Positions 22,565 through 34,330 of a stretch of DNA of 64,000 nt are shown piece after piece (positions within the stretch are counted from its first letter, which is position 1; each line of letters starts with the position of its first letter). Source of the stretch: Anas platyrhynchos (lineage: Eukaryota; Chordata; Aves; Anseriformes; Anatidae); the NCBI RefSeq assembly GCF_047663525.1, contig NC_092591.1:52553501-52617500 (forward strand), written 5' to 3'. Both the position numbers and the translations under genes were made by a program. The notes under the pieces were generated by a model that was not told where the DNA came from, did no database searches, and saw only the letters and a list, made by a program, of their open reading frames with translations.

Positions 22565-22720
22565 AGGACCAAACAAAGGGGCCGCCATGGGACAGGCACC
22601 GAGATACTGCAGCCGACAGACTGTCTGTCATCTGGATCTGCTTTGTTCAGGAAAACCACTTAGTTTACAAATATTTGTATTTAAATGTTTCTCTGCCCAC
22701 TTAATTCAAGCCTGTGCTTC

Positions 22721-22733
22721 AAAAAAAAAAAAA
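22721..22733. repeat. A13 homopolymer
   Basis: Thirteen A follow GTGCTTC, a simple tract. Confidence 0.9.
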
Positions 22734-22889
22734 TTAAGGAAACCTTCCTTAGAGAAAAGCAAAACACAAAAACACAAAGCCGAGGCTGAGGGAACTGCTT
22801 GTTCACTAATGCCACATTTTCCACAATGGAAATAATTGTCTCCCTTCATGTTTGACAGTAATCTGCAGTCCCAAAATAAACAGAGCTCC

Positions 22890-23030
22890 TCTTAATTTTG
22901 CCCCGGGGTGTTTCCCGTCTGTCAAAGCAGAGCGGGAGACGGCAGGCAGCCGTGGCAGAGGTGCAGCACGCTCGGCTTCGCGCTCCTTGCTTTCGCTTCA
23001 GAGCATCCTGGCAGAGAAGGGTTAAAATAT
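22890..23030. promoter_or_regulatory. small CpG-rich patch
   Basis: A short CpG-containing segment (CCCCGGGGTG, AGCGGGAGACGG, GCTCGGCTTCGCGCTCC) sits between AT-rich flanks (TTAATTTTG before, GGTTAAAATATTTTG after). No splice donor or recognisable frame accompanies it. It may be a regulatory element. Support is compositional only. Confidence 0.2.
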
Positions 23031-25018
23031 TTTGCTGTCCATCAGGTGCTTGGCCCATCAGTGGGATGCTGAGACTAGGAAGGAAAGGAGAGAGGCTGGT
23101 AGAAGAGGTGCTGTGGGCTACCTGTACGTTGGTCTCGGTGCCAGAAGGAAAGGAAGGTTACACGGCAGAGCTTAGGCACGTCCTGGTGTCCTGGACAATT
23201 AAGGTCTGGTAATTTGGCGATTAATATTTTAGTGTTTAACAGCTTTGGTGGAGTGTTTTCTCTCTTTGGCTTTCTAGCAAGTACGCTTTTACACCCAGCT
23301 GTCCTGCGACAAGGAATCCCACAGCTTAGCTCTAGGCTGGATGAAGTCTCTCTGTTTTGAGCCTGTCACTAGCTGGCTTTGCCCAAGTCCCTTCCATTCC
23401 TGGAACAGAAAATTTGGTGAATAACCCAGGCAGCCGTTATTTGGTGAGCAAATAGGACAATTATTTATTGTCCTGTGTTCCCTCAGGCTTCTCTTTACAG
23501 GCAGCTGAGGTTACAACCTCAACTGGTGGTAAACCAAGGGGCCCTAACTCAGTACGTGTGTGTACCTTCCTGGCCTACACACACTCTAATTTTTGTTTTT
23601 CCTCCTTGGCATCCTTCTCATTCTAAATTAAAAGCCATCTTGAACAGAAACGAGGTGATTGCACTTTCCATGACATGATGAAGTTCAAAAGACACCATCT
23701 CTTTCTTGTTTTGGGAAGCAGGTACCCAGACCTTGTCTGGTCAAAGGCCCACTGCTCCATGTGGTGGTGCTTCTCGCTTCAAGATGAGCCAGGTCTGAGA
23801 CAGATATTTGTCTGTGGTCAAAACTTGGTTTTTACCAGACAAGATGTTGAGGGATACACAGCAGGCAGAAGGAAATAATCATGTTGTCCCAAAGGGATCC
23901 TTAACACATGGAGGCTCAGACAAGGAGATCAGGTTTTGGGAATAAAGCCTGGGAGAATGCTGGCAGGGAAGGGCGTGCAGACATCTGTACCATGTGGCTG
24001 ACAGACCAGAGACGAGCCAGGTCCAGAAAAGAGCAAAAAACTCACTATAAAGTTTAAAATAAAATCTGTGAAGGCCAGGAAAGGATTCCACTTTCCGACT
24101 CTCTGGGGATCTTTTTCAGTGAGTGCTCAAGACCCTTCCAGATCTTGAACCTCTCTTTGATATCTGGTGGAAACTAAAACCACTCAACTCAGAAATTAGC
24201 ATTAGGAAGAGTAGTCCAAAGTGTTGGCATCCATTTCCCAAATGCAACTGGAAAGCAACTATACACCGCTAAAGTGGGTGAAACCCCTCTAAGGGTCTGG
24301 CTTGGATGGCAGAGTGTTGCCTGCTGGACACGATCCTGGGAAGCTGGTAACTTTGTGCCACTTTTATCTGCCCCCTTCCCCGTGGTCTTCTTGGTGTGTG
24401 GAGCCCTGAGACCAGGTGTCACCACGGGATGAGGTGCTCGGTGGTGGGAGAAGCCCCCAGGAGCTGCGTGGCTTCACAGGCAGCTAGGCCCAAATTGGAG
24501 TCAAATCGGAAAAAGGAGGTGTGCAACAGGCAGCAGATGAATCGGATAAGGTTTCTGGCTCACGATTTACCCACCCTTAGTGACAGCTGTTGGTTAACAC
24601 TAGCGATAACCCTGGTGTCATAATAAGTACTGAGGAGGCTTCCTGCAGGGGGAACAGGCTGCATGCAGCTAGGACAGGAGCCCTGACAGCGCAGCCACAG
24701 GGCTTCAATTACAGCAGATCTGAAAATGTGGGGTTTGTATCTGTCTCTTTGGTTTTAGCCTTAAAAAATGTTAGCGCTTCATCTGAACTATTTTTAACGC
24801 TCTAAACGATCCTCTTTTTATGTTCCATATTTATGTCATTGCCTTACCTCACGGGAGCTGCCATGAAAGCTCTTCACGCTCCCACTCAAAGCTGCAGAGG
24901 AAAACCAGGGATAAAACTACAGATCCCATGATGCCTACACCACATTACGTGGTGCTACATAACTGCAGACATTGGCTCTTAAAAGTAAAGACTGACTTAT
25001 GCCTAAAATTCCTATTGC

Positions 25019-25072
25019 TTTTTTTTTTTTTTTTTTTTTCTTTTGAGACAAAATACATTTTTTTTTTTTTTT
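25019..25072. repeat. paired poly(T) tracts (T21 and T15)
   Basis: T21 at 25,019-25,039 and T15 at 25,058-25,072 are separated by 18 bases. They could be remnants of minus-strand retroposon tails, but no element body is recognisable. Confidence 0.9.
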
Positions 25073-27861
25073 ATCTGAAAACCCCAAACTTAATTTTTCA
25101 GGAATTTTCTTTTCTAAAGGAAATTTGAAAATGTACTAGAAATTACGGGCAATATTTTTAAGGACAGCTAGTATCTGCTAGGAAATAAATTAATGTAAGG
25201 AAAAAAAAATGAAAGCCTACAAACATAGAAGCCCTTCCTCAGACAAGCACACATTTTTTGCACTCCCCCCAAAAATTTTACTTTATAAAAGATTTCCTAA
25301 TTTGAGCAATGTTATATTTTGACAGTTGTAATTATAATGGCCTGCAACCTTTGACTTTCCCTTCATGGAGCCTTTGCTGTTAATGCAGAACTGATTTAGG
25401 GACTGGGGTCCCTAACAGCAGCTGACTCTTATTAGGGCTTTCCTCCAGCAGTCAGAGAGTGAGGTGAACGGCCAGGTAGCCCAAGACAAGGCAGAGGAAA
25501 CTCCTTGACCCGTGGCTATAGCATGGAGGAGGAGGATTACTCAGGACAGCTTGACGGACATGGGAATGCAGACATTGTCCTGGCTTTCCAAAGTGCCATG
25601 GATGCAGGCACCATAGGCGTTATAAGACAGAAATGAAGGTAGTGGCTTGTGTCCCCCAGCTTTGGAGCCTTCTGAGATCAGTTTGGTCCTTGCTGCTGGG
25701 TCATGGTCAGGAGGGCTGTGCCTCACCCACTTCGCTGTTATCACAGCAAGACATGGCAGCAGGAATGACAGAGGAAACAAGCCTCCTGCAGTACGTAATT
25801 TACCTTTCCTCCTCCTCTTTTGTTTTGAACCCCACTTCTGTGGACTGTGAGCTCCCTTAGGGTAGCGTGGGAGTTCCCGCGTTGGGCAGAGGGAGGAAGG
25901 TGACTGAGTACTGACATTAGGTGGCTGCGCTCTTTGCAAGAGGGGTTTGTCCCGAGGTATTAACGCTGAGCTCTGCCACTGACCAACACCAGGAGCAGGG
26001 GAGCACTCTGGCCTCAGGGTCTGGTTCGTGCCCATCCCTACAGATAACCTGGATGCTGACATTTTCTCACTGGGGCACAGAAAAAGGAGGTTTCCGTACC
26101 CTCCTGGGCTGAAGCATTTCAGACTTTAATGACTCAAGTCTGTGGAACAGAAGCAATAAAGATGTGGGAGAGAAGGAGGGGAAGCAAACTCTCTCTCAAA
26201 GGTACCAAAGTGTGTAACACCTCGTAAAGCAGTGGGAACTGGAGCTCGGAAAGTTATTGGAATCAAGACTTTCATCTCCTGTCAATAAAGCGTTATCAGC
26301 ACCGAGCCCAATTTTCGGCTCTTAATTCCAGATGTGCGCACTGGAACTTCGTGCCTCTTCTCATGCTGAAACCTGCAGCTAAGTTCAGGCCCCGGGGCAA
26401 ATGGAAGGCAAACTAGAAAACAGACAAGTTCCTTCCACTTGTGTCCAAATATGGGAGTGTTAGAGTATGCGCGAGATTTAATCCCCATTTTCCTGGGTTC
26501 CAGTCAGGAGGAAAGGCTGTGACCTTGCAATGTTCCCTTATTGAGGGTGAAGTACACGGATGAAATAATAGGAAAGGCCACGGCTTCTCTGAGGTCTAAA
26601 AAAGAGGAGCCATTCAATATCTGGGATAATCTAAAGCCTTTCACTTGGAAAAAAATATTTGGACAAAGGCATCTGGCTACATCTTTTCTCCAAAAGGACC
26701 ATAGTATGGACAGAAATGAAAGAACACAGAAGTATAATATTCTGCCGTGATGCAGAAGAGGTGAAGGCAACAACATGCAGTCTTTACTGCCTCTTATTCA
26801 TCCCCATCACCTGTTAGTGGAATCACAACCATGCCACCTAGAAGTGTATCTTGGCTCTTCCCTGCAAATCTCAGCCTTGCTCCTCAGTGCTGAGAAGCCA
26901 AATGTCAGAAACCATCACGAGTGAGTAGGAACCTTTATACCAGCAGGTGAACGTGGTCACCACAGGAATACCGGTGAGCACAGACACAGAGAATGGTCCA
27001 TTGCTGCTCAATCAGAGGGCTGTAGTTAATATCTGATCCCCGTTGCCTGTGAAAGCAGGTGATCCACTGAACTGCCTGACTTTATTCACCCACATTAGGC
27101 CATACTTTTCCGTGAGAGTGACCTGAGGGAAGGGCATAGCAGCGAGAAGGGCACCTCACCTGCTCGTGTCCTGCCCTGCTTTAAGGTCTTGAGAGACAAC
27201 GGAGTAAGCTGGAAGTCACACAATGCTCAAGTTCACTGGTAAAAATTAGAATTTGACTCTTGTTTTTTTTCATTTTTACAAAATGTCCCCGCTGCCTGTG
27301 CCTGAGGAGAACTTGGGGCATACTTTGGCTCTCCATTGAGGTCTGTGCTTTGAGATCTGTGTTTGAAGTCACAACAAACGCAGACAAAATCACAGCAGGC
27401 AAGGGGTAAGAGTTGCACCAGGCAGTTCTGGCAGCCACTATACACAGTAAAATAATTAAATATGGTGGGTTTTGGTGTAGATGAAAGAGCAGTGCTCTTT
27501 TTTTAATCTCAAATATATATTTCCCAGGGAACAATCAGAGAACAGGCAGCCCTTTCAGTGGCAGACAGCCACACTTTTTAGAACCAAGAGCGCAGGGAGC
27601 TGAAGATATTCCCATACAAAATCCACGGTAAATTCTTTGGGAACCAGAGAATACAGAAGAAAAGAGGCACAGGGAGAAAGGATAAGGAAAAGGACAGGGA
27701 AATCCCTTGTGTGTTGCAGTAAGTCTTCATGTTCAAAGCGAAAGCAATAGAAACACTAAACATTTTATAGTGCAGCTTCATTTGTTTAGGCTTCCCTATT
27801 GAGCATTAAATTTTATGGCACTTTAAAGAGCTCTTGATAGTTTTGTAAAGCCCTGCATTAA

Positions 27862-27899
27862 ACGCACACATACACATGCACATGCGCATGCACGCACAC
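27862..27899. repeat. 38-nt alternating purine-pyrimidine run (CA/CG/TG-rich), Z-DNA-prone
   Basis: Every step from 27,862 to 27,899 alternates purine and pyrimidine without a break, mixing CA, TG, TA and several CG steps (for example CATGCGCATGCACGC). This is the composition that most readily adopts left-handed Z-DNA. It also behaves as an imperfect CA microsatellite. Confidence 0.85.
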
Positions 27900-29239
27900 C
27901 GAGCTGCAACAGTCCCAGTAACAGTGGCCCAGTCCATCCCAGTTTTACACCACGACCTTAATGCAAAGCATCAGAAAACACCTTGCTGGGAGAGAAGTGT
28001 TTGATGCTCAAAAGGAGAGAGGGGCAGAAGGAGAGGCTTCAGCAGGAGGCAGACGAGGGTGAGGGATCCCACTCCAGCCCTGCCTCCTGGGCAGTCTCAG
28101 GGGGGCCAGGTCCCATCGGTGAACCATCCAGCCCGGCTTCCCCTGCACCCAGATGTAACTGGATTTGGTGGAAGGTACCAGCACCTTTCAAAGACTCCCT
28201 TTCATGTGCCCTGCACCACACACACCCCCCTATGCCTTCTGCCAATGCTGAGATGGACCTCTCATGTGATGGGACAGAATAATGAGGTAGGCCTTAAGCA
28301 GGCCTGAAACGCCAAAAGCTTCAAGGAAATGCTGGGGGCACTGAGGGACTGTGCTTCCTTGGAAACTCCTAATCCCCTTCAGATGAGAATCTTTAACCCC
28401 TCTGACCCTGTAGTCATGAATCACCCCCTAAAGGCCTGACCCTCAGCGTGCTTCACTGTCGGTTTAGCCATGGCAGAAGGGCTTTCTCTATGGTTTTCAC
28501 TCAGGCACACTCTGTCTGCTTAGGACTTCAGAGAAAGGCCATTTATCAACAATTTTTTCTACCCCAACCTCTCTCTGTGACACCCCGAGCTACTCCCAGT
28601 AACATGAAGGTGAACGTCAAGCTGTGGATATGGACATTACCATGCTACCAGACATGGGGTGTTTCTCAAACTCCTGCAGTTCCCCCAGAAAGCTCTGGGA
28701 GATGGGAAGCTGGTGGTCTAAGCGAGCAGAGCTGCTCTTCTCACACTTGCTGAGCTGTAGCAGTGTGTGTGGTGCTAATGGCACAAGAGAGGGGCATCTC
28801 CATCGGCATCTCAGCAAAGGCTGAGTGGCAGGAGCAAGATCTGAGGGTGTACAAGAGAGCAGTTTTGAGCTATTTGAGAAAATAGCACTGAACCACCAAC
28901 CTGACACCAAGTCTTCCTTTGAGGGGGTATAGGGAGCATTTTTACATCACTGAGGTTGCAGGCACAGCCCTTGTTGAGTCTCTCAGTCTGACCTCTTCTT
29001 GAGCCTCTCAGAGCTCTTCTTGAACTTCCTGGAGTGCTGGCAGTAGCAGAATTCTGCTTCCATCCACTTTATTTCAAAATATAAAACTCTTCTTTAGTCC
29101 ATGCCACCTGTACTTGAGCAGCTGAGAAATGCAGCTCTATATGAAACAGTTTGCAAAAGACAATTTTCAGACTTGTCTTACAGAGCTGAAAATAACTGAG
29201 AGAAAATAAATATATTATCCCTTCAGGACCTGGATTTTG

Positions 29240-29278
29240 CTTTTTTTTTTTTTTTTTTTTTTTTTTCCTTCTTTCTTT
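29240..29278. repeat. T26 tract within 39-nt pyrimidine run
   Basis: Twenty-six T at 29,241-29,266 continue into CCTTCTTTCTTT, giving 39 pyrimidines without interruption. It is the longest homopolymer in the window. No retroposon body is recognised on the minus strand. Confidence 0.9.
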
Positions 29279-31415
29279 ATTTTTGGGTTATTTTAAAAGC
29301 AACTCTTTATTAAAATGAGCATCCAAAGGGTATTATTGTAGAGATTCCTGTTACATCCTGAGGGGCTTTGATCTTGCAGACGCAAGAAGTACAATGAAAG
29401 AAGACTTCATACAATTATACCTAGCCAAGCTTTGCAAGCTAAAAAAAGAAAAGCCATGCTGCTCTGACCAGAACTAGCTTCTCTTTCATTGACGGTGATG
29501 TTGTGAAAACACTAAGTGCCTTTGGGACCTAGTTGGGTTTTCTGTCTTATCTACTGCTGTATACGTTTTTAAAAGGGGGTGCTAGAGCTCATACAGGCTA
29601 GAGATGTATGAGACATGCTGCAAACATGCTCCATGTGCTGCATGTTGAAGTCAGGTGCTGTAGGCAGGGACAGAAGTAGGTGAAGATGGTATTTAAAGAG
29701 TAGAGAAGAGAAGTTTTATAGATGTTGACCAGGCACGCACTGCGTTTTGTAAGCATTTGGTATATTCAGGGGAGATTTTCAACAGCACAGTAGAAGTGCT
29801 TAATACCTACATTCTTCCAGTGAGCCAGTTACCTTTACTTTTAATTATGTAGATTAAACACCTGTATGCCTTAATTTTTCACACAAGAGTTGTGTTTTGA
29901 GCATCCTGAGAGGCACAGGTGTCACAGAGGTTCTTCTCTGATGCTGCTGTCACACCGTGTGGGAACATGTCTCACCAGCTTTCCCTATTAAAAAAAGGTC
30001 TCCAATTGGCACTGGTGGGCTGGCTGGCCCCCAGCCCTGGGGCAGGACGGACTTTGAAAGCAGGACTAACAAAGCCAGGACCAAGACTTGCAGTATGGGA
30101 GGAGGAACTAAGGAGGAGATAAGCCAGGCTAAGGCCCCAGCCCTGGGACCTACCCCTGGTGTAAGATGCAGTGTGACTGTAGCCAGAGACGTGAATCGGT
30201 GCAGCCTTGCCAAGCACATCTCTGTGCTGCAGCACGAAGGGAAAGCACAATATCCTCATTTGGTACTGGCCCCCACGATGAGTCGGCAGCAACGCCAAGA
30301 GCAGAGCCACAACTCAAGAATCCCACTCTGCCACTCTCCTCCCAGGCTGCTCCTTTATTGTCTTTGGGAATCCACCAGCAGGCAGGCAACAAATTGTGCA
30401 GATAGGGAAGCTTTCAAAAACATGCTTCCAATTATTTTTGTGCCTGGTCAAAAGCCCCACACTTTTACTTGTGGTAAAAAATGGCTCATCTTTTTCTTGG
30501 GGCCCTCTCCCTTCCTCCTTCCTCTGTTTCGATTTCTTAGTCTTTCTGTCTCTCCTGGAAAAGAGGACTGGCCGTTTATGCATCATTAAAGCCAACTACT
30601 TTTCACAAAATATGTTTGCAGGCATAACCCCATTGCACTGGGGACAAATACATCCTGGTCCCAGAGCTGTCATCGCAACCATATGCTTTGTACTGTGTCT
30701 CTGAATGGATTCGTCCCAAGGTGAATACGGTAATGCTTTAAAGTAGTGTATTTGTTAACTATTCTGTCAGGAGCATAAATCAGAATGGCACAGCGTCATT
30801 TCTACTGGACAGGCAGGATCTGAGTAGGATCCTGGAGCCGCACGAGCAGCAGTCACGGGGACCAAACCTCACACCACATCCTCCGCTGTGAGGAGGAGCT
30901 CAGGACTGGCTCCTGGGGAGATGTTCCCAAAGCAGCACTCAGGAACCCCATCAAGGCCATGAATCCAGGCACGCAAACAGCAGTAGGGGCTGCAATCCCA
31001 CCAGTGAAGGCAGAAATGAACAAAGGCCCAGGAATCACTACTATAATGTATTTTCTAGGCGGGTCATTCAAGGCAGCCTCACACAGATTTAGTCACCCCT
31101 CGGAGGACAGCATCTACTTTCTGTGAGGTTGTGCTGCTTCTGGGAACCGTGACAGCACAAGCACCCAAATATTTCATGCCTGGCAAAGCCAGTCCATGCC
31201 TATACTTCCCCACATCATTTCAAGTTTGGGATGTGGCAGCTGGGCATGCACCAGAAAGAAGCAGCCACAGAGCCTGAATGCTCCCCAAGTTTGGGAGTGC
31301 TCAGATCCCTGCATTTGCTTCAGTTTCCTCTCTGGCTTGGGCTGGGAATGTTTGTGCCAGCAACCTAGAGAAGAAAATGAAGTCCATTGCATACAGATGC
31401 TTGGCCAGCTCTCAG

Positions 31416-31576
31416 TAATGAAACACGTCTTTATCGTCCACAATTTTTGATTTAAGGAAAGGGGCAAAACTGCCCACAGTTTGCAGAGAAAATAAAATAT
31501 ATAAAAAAAGAAGCAAGCCCCAATGCTTAGGTTGTGAAATGCAGCTTCCTCGGGACAATAAAGACGTGTTTCATTA
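31416..31576. mobile_element. 161-bp foldback with 24-bp terminal inverted repeats (MITE-like)
   Basis: The 24 bases at 31,416-31,439 (starting TAATGAAACACGTCTT) are the reverse complement of 31,553-31,576 at 23 of 24 positions. The outermost dinucleotides are TA on both sides, which would fit the TA target duplication of Tc1/mariner elements around 22-bp terminal repeats. TA is self-complementary, so this could be coincidence. The 113-bp interior is AT-rich, has no coding capacity and contains a smaller imperfect hairpin (GCAAAACTG / CAGTTTGC near 31,467-31,486). I do not recognise the terminal sequence as a named family. It may be a nonautonomous DNA transposon or a structured locus of another kind. 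Confidence 0.45.
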
Positions 31577-34084
31577 TGGAAAGTGGCCGACCATCTGTGC
31601 ACATTTGACTCGTATCCCTCAGATCTGGGAAGTAACAAGGCCAGTTTTACACTCACTTCGCTGACTGTAACTGCGCTGACGTGTCTGACTTTGTAAACAC
31701 TGCCAGCGTTTTTGGAGCGAGGAACACATGCCTCCCGCTCCTCCGGGCACGCTCCTTCCGTAGGGCGTGCGGAGCCACCCCGCTCCCCTCCCGTGGGGCA
31801 GAGACCTGGAGCACGCCACGGGGCTGCTCTGCATCGCCCTAAAAGGCTGTGTCCTGTGTGCCTGGCAGCTGGTGGGATCCTGCACTCATCCTGTGCATGC
31901 TGCTCCTCTCTCTACTCTGCTCAGACAGATTTTCAAGCAAGAGAGAGGTGCTGGATGGGTACACCAGGAGAAGGGTGCTTCCCACCAGTAGGTAGCACAT
32001 GGTACTGAAGGATGGTCCTCAGTAAGGTCCCTGGTCCTCAGCGCTGCCCCTCCGCTGCCTGAAGATGCTCAGGCATTTGGTCCTTGCCTGAAGGAGCAGC
32101 CCTCATGCTGAAAAACAGAGAGAAAGGGACATCCAACACAGGCAGAGATGGGAAGGAAGGGCTGCAGCCTGGTGCTGCACGCTCAGAGCTGCTGCCTCTG
32201 GCAGCCAGCCCCTGAGTGACGGTCACCAGGCAGCCTGCACTGGTGTCTACTGCCAGGGGATGAGCCCTGCCATGGGATGTGGCTGCTGGGGGACACATCA
32301 GAAAGGTGTCTTGTGTAAAATGCAGGATGGAGCTGAAAGCAAGACGGTCTGAGGCTGGCTCGATCTCAGATGTCAGGTTCTTCACGACATAGGAGGTTTC
32401 ACCTCTCATAACTCTCCTGTTGAAGGCCAAACCTTTACATAGATCTCTGGCTTTTATGTTTTAAACATATCCATTTACATTTGCTCTGCAGTCTGTCTGT
32501 CCATCTCTCTCTGATGCCTCCCATGGATATCCAAGCACCAAGACTGCCACTGGTTAGGAAAAAGACCTCCAATTTCAGGATAGAGAGAGCTCTGGGAAGA
32601 GTCGATACCTACCAACATGATTGAAGATGTACCAAAATCCACTCAGGCTGATCCAAAATCCATCAAAGACAGCATAAAGTCTCCAGCTGTGACCACCAGC
32701 CCTTGGATCACGTCCTAAATGAAGCCATGTGAACTATCTGCGGACAGAAGAAACACAGCCCTGAGTGCGCGATGTGGCAAAGATGTGATGTTTCCCAAAC
32801 AGCGGGAAAACTGATTTTTATTTTAAAAAAAGAAAAAAGAAAAGGAAGGAAAAAAAATCAGAGGAACAGAGAGCTGAGCAGGCTTCCCCCGTGCCTGTTA
32901 AGCACAGCTCAGGAAGGGAAATACACTACCAGGAGCCCTCATTTCTAAACATGACACGAGGAGATGGAATTGGTGTTTACACAGTCATTTTAGGGAAGGA
33001 AGAGAGTTTAATTTCAACAGCACCCCACCTACACGTGTGCCTGGATATCATTATTGGCAGGTGCATGTAATCACAAAAACACCAATCAAATAATAAAAAC
33101 ATTAAGTTTCAGCTCAAGATCAAAGGAGCGAACCAAAACCTCTCCCCTGGCTCAGCCCGACGTGTCAGCCACATGCCTCAATACCTACGGCTTCGAGATC
33201 ACTCCTTCCTCCGAGGCACATGTGTTCAGGTTGCTGAGAAAGCTGAGGAGCTTCTCCTCCTGGGCCCCCACCTGCGAAATCAGCCGGCAGAAGCATTCCT
33301 GGGAGTAAGGCTGTGAAACCGAGCTAAGGGAAAATTCAGGATGGGGAGATCTCATAAAGTGCTGTAGGCAGCAGCCCAAGCTCAGGTAATGGATACGGGT
33401 GAGCAGACATCCAGCCATGCCCTCTGAGGGTTTCCCTTACCTCTGTGGGGACAGAGGTGGCTGCACAGGCTGGCCGGGGCCAGGGCCAGGTGACAATGAA
33501 GCATTATTAAAAGCAGGAGAAGCAGTAGCACAGGACTGGCCAAAAATAGAAGTCCTTCCTAGGCTGCGGTCATATGCCAATGTTTAGGTTATTTTAAGTC
33601 TAGATTAGATAAGGAGTCGAAGAAGACGTGGCCTGGATCAATCCCGCACCAAGTCCCCAGGGGGAATGCTTGAGATAGGATTTAATAGCTTTCTCCCCAA
33701 TTCTAATTTCCACTAAATCAAAGGCTTCGTGCCTGCCAAAACCAGAAGGCAAGGGTTTTTTGAAATGCTTGGTTAAACGCTCCCCTCACTTGCACCGCGA
33801 GAAGCATGGATTTAATTCCCTGGCTATCACCGGTGCTCACCCAGGACCTTTGGTGCTGGGGCAGGGTCCTGCCCGACATCCCCTCCCTGGCCCCTGCTCA
33901 GGCTCTCGGGGCCTCGTGTCCGTGGGATGCACAAAGCAGCTGCCCCTCGCTCTGCGAAGGTCGGCTCCTGTCCCCCGTGGGCCGTGGTGCAATGTGACTT
34001 TCCTGGGGTTTTGTTCTTTCCAAATTAACTAGCTCCTGGCCACTGCACGGTGTTTTCCAGTCACTAAATTGCAGCTGCTTGGCA
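31577..34084. other. noncoding stretch, no gene recognised
   Basis: The segment at 31,690-31,880 is somewhat GC-rich with modest CpG. The rest is unremarkable. A purine-rich A tract is listed separately. No frame is recognisable. Confidence 0.5.
32825..32857. repeat. 33-nt A-rich purine tract
   Basis: Purines run uninterrupted for 33 bases, mostly A with single or paired G. It is a simple low-complexity sequence. Confidence 0.9.
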
Positions 34085-34330
34085 TAGTGTGTCCAGACAA
34101 GCGAGTTAAACAAGAAAGAGAGCAAGAGATTTGTGCGCTCAGAGTCCAGGTCAACAGTGGTTTATTAAGTCCCATTAACCATATGGTCACGATTATAATA
34201 AAAGTCTGAGTTATGGCCAGTGACATGTGTAACCCCCCCTGAAAACCCGATATATATATATATATGATGGGTGTAGAGTCAGTGTGAGCTCAGAACTATA
34301 TCACAGTGCTTTTTAACCCTTTCTGGTCCC
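34085..34330 (-). mobile_element. possible solo LTR remnant of an endogenous retrovirus
   Basis: Read on the minus strand, a GGGACTTAATAAACCACTG stretch supplies an AATAAA signal. It is followed by a pyrimidine-rich, CTCT-bearing U5-like stretch (CAAATCTCTTGCTCTCTTTC) and ends near CTGGACACA, which would supply a terminal CA. Upstream on the minus strand is a U3-like region interrupted by (AT)8. No tRNA primer-binding site, gag or pol similarity lies beside it and no clear target duplication is seen, so at most it is an old solo LTR with uncertain ends. Nothing here encodes a protein. Confidence 0.3.
34250..34265. repeat. (AT)8 microsatellite
   Basis: Eight perfect AT units lie after AAAACCCG, inside the LTR-like segment. 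Confidence 0.95.

Larger units (their letters stand above)
18245..22889. other. noncoding stretch, motif-rich in its first kilobase
   Basis: No gene is recognised. The first part (18.7-19.15 kb) looks like conserved noncoding DNA and is listed separately. A moderately CpG-containing segment at 19,250-19,500 holds a small 7-bp hairpin near 19,384. The remainder (19.5-22.9 kb) carries A/T tracts and a large C-tract cluster, with no supportable genes. Confidence 0.5.
23031..31415. other. long noncoding stretch, no gene recognised
   Basis: No coding region is supportable. The longest open frame (29,957-30,589, 210 codons, plus strand) shows no domain, signal peptide or family I recognise and overlaps other long frames. 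Weak resemblances to MIR (about 23,360-23,410) and L2 tail (about 25,845-25,880) are too short to call. Simple repeats and a Z-DNA-prone run are listed separately. Confidence 0.55.

Noticed and set aside
23360..23410. Possible MIR core (CACTAGCTGGCTTTGCCCAAGTC)
   Set aside because: One short matching segment, with no following CTCAGTTTC or GTAAAGCG-type part.
25845..25880. L2 tail-like GACTGTGAGCTCCCTTAGGG
   Set aside because: The match ends after about 20 bases and the CAGGGACTGT and CCCCAGCGCC segments do not follow.
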